Assembly: GCA_018679315.1 (NCBI GenBank)
Contig: JAHHLF010000337.1
Span: 1-15,974, forward strand
DNA length: 15,974 bases
Direction: 5' to 3'
From: Bacteroidia bacterium
Lineage (GTDB): Bacteria > Bacteroidota > Bacteroidia > Flavobacteriales > Flavobacteriaceae
Both the position numbers and the translations under genes were made by a program. This document shows, piece after piece, positions 1-5,759 of the stretch. How positions within the stretch are numbered: position 1 is the first letter of the stretch; every line of letters begins with the position of its first letter. The notes under the pieces are model-generated. The model made no database searches, was not told where the DNA came from, and worked only from the letters and a program-made list of their open reading frames with translations.

Positions 1-45
1 AATTACAATAGCGTCAAACGTATTATTGTTGTCATCTACATTCAT
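1..45 (-). CDS. GMC-family oxidoreductase, N-terminal fragment (runs off the window)
   Basis: Only the first 15 codons are inside the window. They begin with ATG at 45-43 and read MNVDDNNNTFDAIVI. The FDAIVI stretch is the first beta strand that leads into the GxGxxG FAD-binding loop of GMC oxidoreductases (established for the family; the glycine loop itself lies outside the window). The start codon overlaps the TGA of the preceding gene in an ATGA junction, so the two are probably translationally coupled. A subunit-3-type small protein followed by a GMC flavoprotein is the usual arrangement of gluconate-2-dehydrogenase-like complexes, and this context is the main support for the call. The substrate cannot be inferred. 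Confidence 0.6.
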   Translation of the reverse strand, partial: MNVDDNNNTFDAIVI

Positions 46-584
46 ATCGCCCATGCTTTTCCATTGACCGATTCCAGACTGATACAAGACTCGTACGCAC
101 CCGGAGTTGGTAAATAATTCAAATAGTTAGTGGCAATTTCCTCAGTGGATACATAGTAAGCTACCGCCTGCTGCTTGATATCCAGAAGTCCTGCTTTAGC
201 CTTAGCATCCGCTTCTTTATCGGAATTTATCAGCTGTCCAACGGCAGTTGTTAGCTCTTTGTTTTCTGTAAATACTAACAAGGCTTGAAACAGCTCCATG
301 AAAACGTTTTGCTGTTCAGGTGTGTAAACGCTCCCTATGATCGTATCCATGATCTGATGTACACCTACATCTGTTGCAGACGGACTGTCTGTTTCAGGCA
401 GCAATACGTCAAGTAATTCTTTGAGGAAAGTGAATTCCTTTTCTTTAAAATAGCTAAGGGTGTATTCTGAATCGTTTTCTTTTTTGACTCTTTTACAGGC
501 GGTAAGTAAGGTACCTGATAGGGGTATAGCCAGGGCAGACCCTGTGGCTAAGGTGATTATCTTAACGAGTTCTCTTCTTTTCAT
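42..584 (-). CDS. Gluconate 2-dehydrogenase subunit 3-like lipoprotein
   Basis: This 180-residue protein resembles the Gluconate_2-dh3 family, the small partner that accompanies a membrane-associated GMC flavoprotein dehydrogenase. The N-terminus MKRRELVKII has a twin-arginine-like pair (residues 3-4), then a hydrophobic stretch and a lipobox ending LLTAC with the candidate lipidated Cys at residue 30. This suggests folded export by Tat and membrane anchoring, as is common for this family. The body (about residues 48-150) has the typical FLKELLDVLLPETDSP segment. Its TGA overlaps the ATG of the GMC oxidoreductase by 4 nt. It is preceded by 219 bp holding a palindromic repeat cluster, so it may have its own transcript or depend on readthrough from the Dabb gene. 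The family call is fairly secure; the sugar or alcohol substrate is unknown. Confidence 0.8.
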   Translation of the reverse strand: MKRRELVKIITLATGSALAIPLSGTLLTACKRVKKENDSEYTLSYFKEKEFTFLKELLDVLLPETDSPSATDVGVHQIMDTIIGSVYTPEQQNVFMELFQALLVFTENKELTTAVGQLINSDKEADAKAKAGLLDIKQQAVAYYVSTEEIATNYLNYLPTPGAYESCISLESVNGKAWAI

Positions 585-637
585 AATATATCTTTCGCTT
601 TACTATAGTTTTCTAATGTCAGGTAGAGTGAGTCGAG

Positions 638-780
638 ACCCACCCCTTTTATTCCCCTCCCAGGAGGGGAAAACTTTAAATGAGGCGATATTCCCCTCCT
701 GGGAGGACAACTCCTTGCTATTCCACTCCTGGGAGGACCTACCCCTTGTATTCCCCTCCTGGGAGGGGCCAGGGGTGGGT
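638..780. repeat. Palindromic repeat element, copy 1 (four core units)
   Basis: The element is bounded by inverted arms ACCCACCCC (638-646) and GGGGTGGGT (772-780). Between them are four copies of a 16-bp palindromic core, CCCCTCCYRGGAGGGG or close variants, at 654-669, 693-708, 723-738 and 753-768, spaced 39, 30 and 30 bp. Positions 638-672 are identical to 4305-4339, and the 23-bp linker at 670-692 is identical to 4376-4398, so the copies are related by recent duplication or gene conversion. It fills most of the gap between the Dabb and subunit-3 genes. Each core would fold into a GC-rich hairpin in RNA from either strand. Confidence 0.85.
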
Positions 781-803
781 TTTTAATTCCTTCACCTTCT
801 CGT

Positions 804-1238
804 TTACTCCACCCAATAATCCACAACGGTTACGTCTTCCACAAAAGGCCCGACCAGACTTACAAATTCTTGGTGGGCAGGGTGGGGCAGGTAGATAGCC
901 CTGTCTTCTTCAGACAGGAAGGTCACAAAAAAACAGTGGCTCAATCCTTTGTCCAGACCTTCCGGGCTGTTGTTGGTTCCCCATTCAAAATCGTGTATTT
1001 CCGGGATCCGCTCCGGCAAACCGGCAAATGCCTGTTCGATCTCTTTGATATTGGCATCTGTAGCCGGATCAACAAAATTGAACAGCACAACATGTCGTAG
1101 TACCTTCTTAGGTTGTTTTACTTCTTTCTTAACGCCTTCTTGCTTCATTTCAGCGGTTTTCTTTTCTTCCTTCTTACAGGATCCTAAAATAAGGAAGATG
1201 GATAATAGTACTAAGTAAAGTGGTTTAATAGTTTTCAT
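804..1238 (-). CDS. Dabb-domain (stress-responsive A/B barrel) lipoprotein
   Basis: A 144-residue protein with a lipoprotein signal: hydrophobic residues 6-18 followed by ILGSC, with the candidate lipidated Cys at 21. A lysine/glutamate-rich linker (about 22-45) follows, then a Dabb domain (about 46-144). The domain opens with VLRHVVLFNF and ends in FVEDVTVVDYWVE, both typical of the dimeric ferredoxin-like alpha/beta barrel family. Most Dabb proteins are cytoplasmic with poorly defined roles; here the domain is presented at a membrane. ATG at 1238 is preceded by the A-rich AATATAAGAAAC, with no strong Shine-Dalgarno. A repeat element lies immediately upstream and another immediately downstream. 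No catalytic function can be assigned. Confidence 0.8.
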   Translation of the reverse strand: MKTIKPLYLVLLSIFLILGSCKKEEKKTAEMKQEGVKKEVKQPKKVLRHVVLFNFVDPATDANIKEIEQAFAGLPERIPEIHDFEWGTNNSPEGLDKGLSHCFFVTFLSEEDRAIYLPHPAHQEFVSLVGPFVEDVTVVDYWVE

Positions 1239-1254
1239 GTTTCTTATATTTTTT

Positions 1255-1319
1255 ACCCACCCCTTGGTCCCCTCCCAGGAGGGGATTTAGGGGTGGGTAT
1301 AATCCACTCCCGGGAGGGG
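1255..1319. repeat. Palindromic repeat element, copy 2 (minimal form plus one extra core)
   Basis: The minimal form of the element spans 1255-1298: left arm ACCCACCCC (1255-1263), one perfect core CCCCTCCCAGGAGGGG (1269-1284) and right arm GGGGTGGGT (1290-1298). One more core-like unit, CCACTCCCGGGAGGGG, lies just outside at 1304-1319. It separates the last complete DUF6090 gene, with its possible stub, from the Dabb lipoprotein gene. The arms and core match the copies at 638-780 and 4305-4584. Confidence 0.85.
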
Positions 1320-1322
1320 AGT

Positions 1323-1353
1323 GATTTTCGTAATTGATGGAGTAGTTGATCAT
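1323..1353 (-). pseudogene. Possible remnant of a DUF6090 gene start
   Basis: Read on the minus strand, the ATG at 1353-1351 overlaps the TAA of the preceding DUF6090 gene in a TAATG junction. The next ~30 nt align with the 5' end of the truncated DUF6090 gene at 4638-4607, at about three quarters identity with one single-base gap. The best part is the last 15 nt, where 14 of 15 match and end in CGAAAATC. After that the sequence passes into the palindromic repeat at 1319. The frame no longer encodes the MxKFFRxIR motif, so if real it is a decayed start. The match is short and could be chance; its position (start overlapping a DUF6090 stop, body replaced by repeat) is the stronger argument. 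Confidence 0.35.
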
Positions 1354-2144
1354 TAGTTATCCAGACTTTTGTTTATCTGATCGAGAATGAGATTAATATG
1401 CGCCCGTAAAGGAAGGGATTGTGCATTGGCAATATTCGAGAATAGTGCTATATAGCTAATGTAATCTTCCAGGTCTTCAACATCAAGTATTCTATTGACA
1501 TTTTCCTGCATGTTAGTTCTTCCGATAATGGTATCCAGGCGATCGCTACCTTGCGGATAGATCAGATCCTGGATGCCCAGATCCTGCTCCACTTGCTGAA
1601 ACAGATCCCGCATTTGAATGTGTTTATTCAAAAATGGGATGAAAAAGTTGTCTCTATGATTTAATAAGACAACTTCTTCTTCAACGAGTTCATCCACTCT
1701 TGTCGGCCATTTTGAAAGAAGATTTTTTAGCGAATCATTGTGAATTATATTAATATCCTTGGAGGCAAAGAAGCTTTCTGAGTTGGCATTAAATGTTGGC
1801 GTATAAAGGGTTCGCTGTAAATGGAAGATCAAGCTATCATTCTCAATGTCCAGGTCTTCATCCAGGGTATTCAATATGACTTTGCAGGAGGTAATGATCC
1901 TATTTCTAATACCGATCTTATCATTCAGCTGCCGGAGGTCATCCTCAAATTCTTGTTTTAGCTGGCCAAGCAGTATTTGTTCCTTGTCTTTTGTTTTTTG
2001 ACCCTCATTCCAATTATTGATAGAAAGCGCGATCAATATCCCAATAACCACCAGAAAGATCTCCCCGATGGCATATTTCAAGTAGTTGGCTGTTTTACCT
2101 TCACTCATAAGTTTGTATCGTATTTGGCGGAAGATTTTAATCAT
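1353..2144 (-). CDS. DUF6090 family membrane protein, paralogue A (last in the tandem array)
   Basis: A 263-residue member of the uncharacterised DUF6090 family of Bacteroidota. The N-terminus has a short basic amphipathic segment (MIKIFRQIRYKLM), then a KYAIGEI segment and one membrane helix (about residues 25-43) ending ALSINNWNE. A long, mainly helical extracytoplasmic part with coiled-coil-like stretches (about 50-110) follows. Its first 47 residues differ from paralogue B at only three positions (4, 11 and 30), while the remainder is strongly diverged. ATG overlaps the stop of paralogue B by 8 nt (ATGATTAA), indicating translational coupling. At 263 residues it is the longest of the four. 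The function is unknown; a membrane-anchored sensor or scaffold is only a guess from the topology. Confidence 0.85.
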   Translation of the reverse strand: MIKIFRQIRYKLMSEGKTANYLKYAIGEIFLVVIGILIALSINNWNEGQKTKDKEQILLGQLKQEFEDDLRQLNDKIGIRNRIITSCKVILNTLDEDLDIENDSLIFHLQRTLYTPTFNANSESFFASKDINIIHNDSLKNLLSKWPTRVDELVEEEVVLLNHRDNFFIPFLNKHIQMRDLFQQVEQDLGIQDLIYPQGSDRLDTIIGRTNMQENVNRILDVEDLEDYISYIALFSNIANAQSLPLRAHINLILDQINKSLDN

Positions 2145-2865
2145 TGGTTAGTTCCTTATCGATCAGACGTACTACTTCCGTCATATTTTCTCTAAGATCA
2201 AACAAGTGCTGATTGTAAAAGAACTTGATTTCTAAGAAATTGAATAGATCCAGAAAAATCTTGTCGTCCGTAGCGCTTTTCAGGTCGGTATAGGTCCAAT
2301 GCATTTTTTCAGAGGCATAGGTCCAGTGTATCCTATCCTCGCTAGGCTTCAACGTCTCATAGACGCTGGCCATACGGGCATGACGCTCATCATAGATTTG
2401 CTGGATCAAGGCGAAGAGCTCGCGGTTTTTTATCAGGCTGGATTTACCATCGGCAACAAGTGAATTATAGGTAGCCCGAATCGGTCGGAATGAAATACCC
2501 CTGTAAAAGATATATTTATAGTGTGTGGTGTCAGGTTCAATAAAGAAACTGCTATACCTGTCAGTAGCGTAAATGGCTTCTTTGAATACTGGTGATAGAC
2601 TATTGAATAAGCTGATTTCTTTAGAATTTTGGTGAATGATACTATCCAAAAGTACAAAGTCCTTGTTGAGATCATTTTTGATCCCTTCTAAATAGACCTT
2701 GGCCAATTTGGCTTCTTTCCTTTCCTCATTCCAATTATTTATTGAAAGCGCTATCAATATCCCAATAACCACCAACAGGATCTCGCCGATGGCGTATTTC
2801 AAGTAATTTGCCGTTTTACCTTCACTCATAAGTTGGTATCGTATTTGGCGAAAGAATTTAATCAT
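2137..2865 (-). CDS. DUF6090 family membrane protein, paralogue B
   Basis: A 242-residue DUF6090 protein: basic N-terminus MIKFFRQIRYQLM, one membrane helix at about residues 25-43 inside the conserved KYAIGEILLVVIGILIALSINNW-type module (written in parts: KYAIGEI, LVVIGILIAL, NNWNE), then a helical extracytoplasmic domain. The mid-region SLVADGKSSLIKNRELFALI (about residues 130-150) corresponds to the 'S..G...ISN.ELR..L' element of paralogues C and D. Start and stop both overlap neighbours: ATGA with paralogue C upstream and 8 nt with paralogue A downstream. The nucleotide sequence of the first ~140 nt is very close to paralogue A, unlike the rest, which points to recent duplication or gene conversion of the 5' module. 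No biochemical role is known. Confidence 0.85.
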   Translation of the reverse strand: MIKFFRQIRYQLMSEGKTANYLKYAIGEILLVVIGILIALSINNWNEERKEAKLAKVYLEGIKNDLNKDFVLLDSIIHQNSKEISLFNSLSPVFKEAIYATDRYSSFFIEPDTTHYKYIFYRGISFRPIRATYNSLVADGKSSLIKNRELFALIQQIYDERHARMASVYETLKPSEDRIHWTYASEKMHWTYTDLKSATDDKIFLDLFNFLEIKFFYNQHLFDLRENMTEVVRLIDKELTND

Positions 2866-3581
2866 TGATCTTGTCCCAGTTCTGTGTTGATCATGGAAAT
2901 AATAGAATCGATCAATTCTAGACCGCCTTCAATATACTGAACACTTCCTGCCCAGTTATCCCGGTTCATGATCAGCGAATTCCTGGCCTCAGAAGGGGAA
3001 GTAAAAGGGTCATAGTCGCTCAATTCCATATAGCTTTTGAATTTGAAATCCACAACATATTTCCGGGTGATGGGAAGCCATTCGTTGATGAAAGCCCATT
3101 CCAAATCTGTTATCGCCTTATTGATAAAAGCCGATCTGTCATCATAGTAACTCCCTAATTGAAAGCGCAATTCTTTATTGGAGATCAGATCAAGACCTTT
3201 GGATTTAAGCACTTCGTATGAACTGGTCAGGGGCTGGAACCGATCGAATTGCATAAAGTCGCCCAGCCAGTATTTCAGGCTATCATGCTCAGATCCTTGT
3301 GGTAGTGCCAGGATCTTATTGGCAGAAGCTATGGCTCTATTTCCATTGGTTGCGAAAGCTACCAGGGCCGCCCGGTCTTGCTCCAGATTGGTTTTGATCT
3401 GTAACAGGATCTCTTTTTCGAATACCGACTCCTTGCGATTCTCGTTCCAGGTGTTGATGGATAGCGCGATCAAAATCCCGATAACGACTAAAAGGATTTC
3501 ACCAATGGCGTACTTAAAATATTTTCCAGTTTTTCCTTTCTCCATAAGGTCTTTTCTGATGTGTCTAAAAAATTTAATCAT
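2862..3581 (-). CDS. DUF6090 family membrane protein, paralogue C
   Basis: A 239-residue DUF6090 protein with the same layout: MIKFFRHIRKDLMEKGKTGKY amphipathic start, membrane helix about 25-43, WNENRKE boundary, and a helical extracytoplasmic region. A recognisable family element is LKSKGLDLISNKELRFQLGS (about residues 125-145), close in pattern to the same region of paralogue D. The C-terminus ends in a helix with INTELGQDQ, matching the I..EL ending of B and D. ATG overlaps the TGA of paralogue D by 4 nt, and its own TGA overlaps the ATG of B by 4 nt. No signal peptidase site is visible, so it is expected to stay anchored with its N-terminus in the cytoplasm. Confidence 0.85.
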   Translation of the reverse strand: MIKFFRHIRKDLMEKGKTGKYFKYAIGEILLVVIGILIALSINTWNENRKESVFEKEILLQIKTNLEQDRAALVAFATNGNRAIASANKILALPQGSEHDSLKYWLGDFMQFDRFQPLTSSYEVLKSKGLDLISNKELRFQLGSYYDDRSAFINKAITDLEWAFINEWLPITRKYVVDFKFKSYMELSDYDPFTSPSEARNSLIMNRDNWAGSVQYIEGGLELIDSIISMINTELGQDQ

Positions 3582-4300
3582 GAGGCTTGCAGTTCTGTTT
3601 CAATAGCCAAGATCACGCTTTCTATTTCGGCAACTAGTTCATCGTAGAATTCCAAATTATAGATAGTAGCGTTCCTGATCCACTGCAAGTGGTTCATAAA
3701 TTCATCATCATCTAAGAGGGCATCGTAATCATTGGGGATAGCGATGGAGTCCCATAGAACGGGCTCTATTCGTTTAAGATACATAGGATATGTAAAATTG
3801 ATATGATCTTCCCTGAAAAAGCCTCCGATATCTTTGCCATAGGAGTAGCTCTGATTGTAAAGTTTTAAAATACTGTTTCTTAAATCAGAATTAGAAATAA
3901 TGTCAACTCCTCTTGCATTAAGATTTGATATGGCCCCGCTGTTTGTATTAAAATGTTCGTAATCATTCCAAGTAGCAAAATGATAGCTCAGAGAATCATG
4001 GTACGACTCCTTATTCTTTAAATGACTAATCAGTATGGTACACGAATTTCGTACCCCCAGGTAGACCCCAATAGTATTTTCAATGGCTTGGATATCCAGG
4101 GTTAATTCGGTTGAAAACTGTTGCAGAAGTTCTCTTTCAATAACTTTTGCTTTTTTTCCTTCATTCCAGGTATTGATCTGTAAGGCGATCAATATCCCAA
4201 TAACTACAAGCAATATTTCGCCAATGGCGTATTTAAGGTACTTACCAGTTTTCCCAGATTCCATAAGGTCGAAGCGTATTTTTCTGAAGAATTTAAACAT
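3578..4300 (-). CDS. DUF6090 family membrane protein, paralogue D (first complete copy)
   Basis: A 240-residue DUF6090 protein beginning MFKFFRKIRFDLMESGKTGK, with the KYAIGEI/LVVIGILIAL membrane module (about residues 22-43) and an extracytoplasmic helical domain that includes LNARGVDIISNSDLRNSIL (about 130-148). It is the first intact gene in the run of four. Its ATG shares one base with the TAA that ends the repeat-bearing stub ORF upstream (TAATG). The repeat array begins only 5 bp upstream of the start codon, so a GC-rich hairpin in the mRNA would lie close to the ribosome-binding region. The TGA overlaps the start of paralogue C. The function is unknown. Confidence 0.85.
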   Translation of the reverse strand: MFKFFRKIRFDLMESGKTGKYLKYAIGEILLVVIGILIALQINTWNEGKKAKVIERELLQQFSTELTLDIQAIENTIGVYLGVRNSCTILISHLKNKESYHDSLSYHFATWNDYEHFNTNSGAISNLNARGVDIISNSDLRNSILKLYNQSYSYGKDIGGFFREDHINFTYPMYLKRIEPVLWDSIAIPNDYDALLDDDEFMNHLQWIRNATIYNLEFYDELVAEIESVILAIETELQAS

Positions 4301-4638
4301 TAGTACCCACCCCTTTTATTCCCCTCCCAGGAGGGGAAAGCTTTAAATGAGACGTTATTCCCCACCCGGGAGGGGAAAACTTTAAATGAGGCGATATTCC
4401 CCTCCCGGGAGGGGAAAGCTTTAAATGAGGCGATATTTCCTTCACAGGAGGGGAGAATTTGAAATGGGCGAAAATCACCCTGCCAGCATGGGAGAATTTG
4501 TAGTGAGATTATAATCCCTTCCCAAAAGCCGAAAATTTGTCTTAAGAATACATTCCCCTCCTTGGAGGGGACCAAGGGGTGGGTTATTCCTGCGCGTATT
4601 GAAAAAGATTTTCGTATTTGACGGAAGAATTTCAGCAT
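4300..4638 (-). pseudogene. Truncated DUF6090 gene: N-terminal stub fused to a repeat array
   Basis: ATG at 4638 immediately follows the TAG of the SRPBCC gene and starts MLKFFRQIRKSF, the hallmark N-terminus of DUF6090 proteins. At the nucleotide level, homology to the intact paralogues is clear for about 28 nt (through CAAATACGA on the minus strand) and then stops. There is no membrane helix. After about 18 codons the frame enters the palindromic array and stays open to a TAA at 4302-4300, giving a 112-residue reading frame. The array contributes 13-residue repeats of the type GNIASFKAFPSRE. The simplest reading is a DUF6090 gene whose body was deleted or replaced by the repeat. A translated hybrid peptide cannot be excluded, because both junctions (TAG-ATG and TAATG) would allow coupling. 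Confidence 0.6.
4305..4584. repeat. Palindromic repeat array, copy 3 (seven units in 39-bp register)
   Basis: Arms ACCCACCCC (4305-4313) and GGGGTGGGT (4576-4584) enclose seven 16-bp palindromic cores starting at 4321, 4360, 4399, 4438, 4477, 4516 and 4555, each exactly 39 bp after the last. The outer cores are nearly perfect CCCCTCCYRGGAGGGG. The fourth is partly degraded, and the fifth and sixth match at only about 10-11 of 16 positions, yet the spacing is preserved. Linkers in the good units resemble AAAGCTTTAAATGAGGCGAT plus three more bases. Because 39 is a multiple of three, reading frames stay open through the array. Confidence 0.9.
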
Positions 4639-5211
4639 CTATTCTTGTTCTTCTGTTTCAGCCTTAGGTTCTTCTTCAACCGGAAAGTAGTTTTTTGTGT
4701 TTTCCTCAATAGTCCTTTTTAGATTGAAGAGATTAGTTTCCTCCTGGCTTACAAAAGTACCGCTCATCAAGGCCATTAGTGATTTTGAAAACATACCATT
4801 CCCTACAGCTGTGGTGCTCGAACTTATTTTTGTTTTGCCATCCATAATAGACATACGGAGGGTATAGTCCATATTCATAAAGTCGTTCTCAAACTTCATG
4901 CTAATAGATTCATTGGGAACAATATCCATGATGGTTTCCCGAATGACCATTTCCTGTCCGTTATCAACAAAGTAGACATCAGACACCGAACCTACTTCAC
5001 CGGGCGTACCGCTCACATGTTCAATTTTTTGAAAGCCATCCAACCAGGCGGCCATTTTTGATTCATCCTGACTCACAGCCCAGCTTTCAGCCAGGGGCTT
5101 GTTCACGGTAATCTCGTTTTTATAGGCTACTTCCGATGAAAAGGCACCTATTAGAATAAATACAAGTACAAGAAGGGCAATAATTCCGAGTGCATATTTT
5201 AAAAATTTCAT
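4639..5211 (-). CDS. Membrane-anchored SRPBCC (START-like) family protein
   Basis: A 190-residue protein. Residues about 4-25 form a hydrophobic helix (LKYALGIIALLVLVFILIGA) acting as an uncleaved anchor or signal. Residues about 32-175 look like an SRPBCC/polyketide-cyclase-type fold: an initial strand EITVNKPLAESWAVSQD, a central GxxGxVxxVYF-like stretch and a long C-terminal helix (LFNLKRTIEEN). The tail is acidic (EEEPKAETEEQE). SRPBCC domains enclose a hydrophobic pocket for lipids or other small ligands; no ligand can be named. It ends TAG directly followed by the ATG of the DUF6090 stub. The DUF1428 gene ends 36 nt upstream of its ATG, so all are probably in one transcript. Confidence 0.75.
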   Translation of the reverse strand: MKFLKYALGIIALLVLVFILIGAFSSEVAYKNEITVNKPLAESWAVSQDESKMAAWLDGFQKIEHVSGTPGEVGSVSDVYFVDNGQEMVIRETIMDIVPNESISMKFENDFMNMDYTLRMSIMDGKTKISSSTTAVGNGMFSKSLMALMSGTFVSQEETNLFNLKRTIEENTKNYFPVEEEPKAETEEQE

Positions 5212-5247
5212 GCCTAAATGATTTATGTGTTTCTGTTTATTTAGCAG

Positions 5248-5619
5248 TTATTGGACAAGCGCTTGAAATCCCCCATATACCATACGGGAGGCATCAAATA
5301 TCAATCTTGAGGGATCGGTCAGGGGAGCAACTAGTTCTGTCATCCTGGGATCGGTCGGCACTTTTTCGTTGGCCCGGTCACGCACCTCCTTAGACGGGAA
5401 TACGACCCAGCCAAAGACAATTGCTTCATCGGATGAAGCCGCAGTTATGTCGGCGAAGGAACGTGTACCTTCCAAATACAGATCCTCACCCACACATTCA
5501 TGGTAGGCAAGCGCACCGTATTCCTTCCAGATGGCAGCTACCTTTTCGGCTACCCTTCTATATTCATCCACGTGCTCTTTTGGAATGGGAAGTACAAATC
5601 CGTCAATATAATTGGCCAT
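5248..5619 (-). CDS. DUF1428 family protein (YbaA-like)
   Basis: A 123-residue cytoplasmic protein of typical length for DUF1428. It opens with MANYIDGFVLPIPKEHVDEY, the usual start of this family, and contains AIVFGWVVFPSKEVRDRANEKV (quoted in part: FGWVVFPSKEVRD) and DPRM at about residues 85-105, also characteristic. The family belongs to the dimeric alpha/beta ferredoxin-like barrels, a fold shared with Dabb proteins such as the one at 804-1238; its biochemical role is not established. It appears to be the first gene of the long minus-strand run. The 140 bp upstream hold a degenerate inverted repeat but no promoter that I can recognise. Confidence 0.85.
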   Translation of the reverse strand: MANYIDGFVLPIPKEHVDEYRRVAEKVAAIWKEYGALAYHECVGEDLYLEGTRSFADITAASSDEAIVFGWVVFPSKEVRDRANEKVPTDPRMTELVAPLTDPSRLIFDASRMVYGGFQALVQ

Positions 5620-5659
5620 TGGTTATTCCTTAGTTAGTATAATTTACAGTCGTACACTG

Positions 5660-5696
5660 GTCTGCCTGCTTATTGGCATTCTCGCCAGAGGCGGAC
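5660..5696. repeat. Imperfect inverted repeat, related in sequence to the 9292-9362 element
   Basis: GTCTGCCTGC (from 5660) and AGGCGGAC (5689-5696) form imperfect arms with one mismatch in eight. The core words resemble the ACCTGCCTGC / CAGGCGGC parts of the element at 9292-9362, so this may be a degenerate copy of the same intergenic repeat. It occupies the gap between the acylase gene and DUF1428. Confidence 0.4.
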
Positions 5697-5743
5697 AGGA
5701 TCCAAAATACAATTTTCTCGATTTGTTAGTACATATGATTGTG

Positions 5744-5759
5744 TTGAATTTCAATTCAA
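5744..5759. terminator. Short perfect palindrome directly after the acylase stop codon
   Basis: TTGAATT (5744-5750), TC, then AATTCAA (5753-5759) form a 7-bp stem immediately downstream of the minus-strand acylase TAA (5762-5760). It could end the acylase transcript, but it is AT-only apart from two pairs and no U tract follows on the minus strand. The T-rich run lies on the other side, so the terminator call is weak. Confidence 0.25.

Noticed and set aside
460..826. Proline/glycine-rich reading frames on both strands over the repeat at 638-780
   Set aside because: They are products of GC-rich repeat translation (SPPGRG-type peptides) with no independent start signals, and they overlap the ends of real genes.
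4293..4478. Minus-strand 61-residue frame made of SPHLKFSPPGRGI repeats
   Set aside because: It lies wholly inside the repeat array in a second frame and has no homologous non-repeat part; described as a property of the array instead.
4305..4584. Regularly spaced repeats that might be a CRISPR array
   Set aside because: The sequence between the palindromic cores is itself repeated (the same ~23-bp linker), not unique spacers, and no cas gene is nearby.
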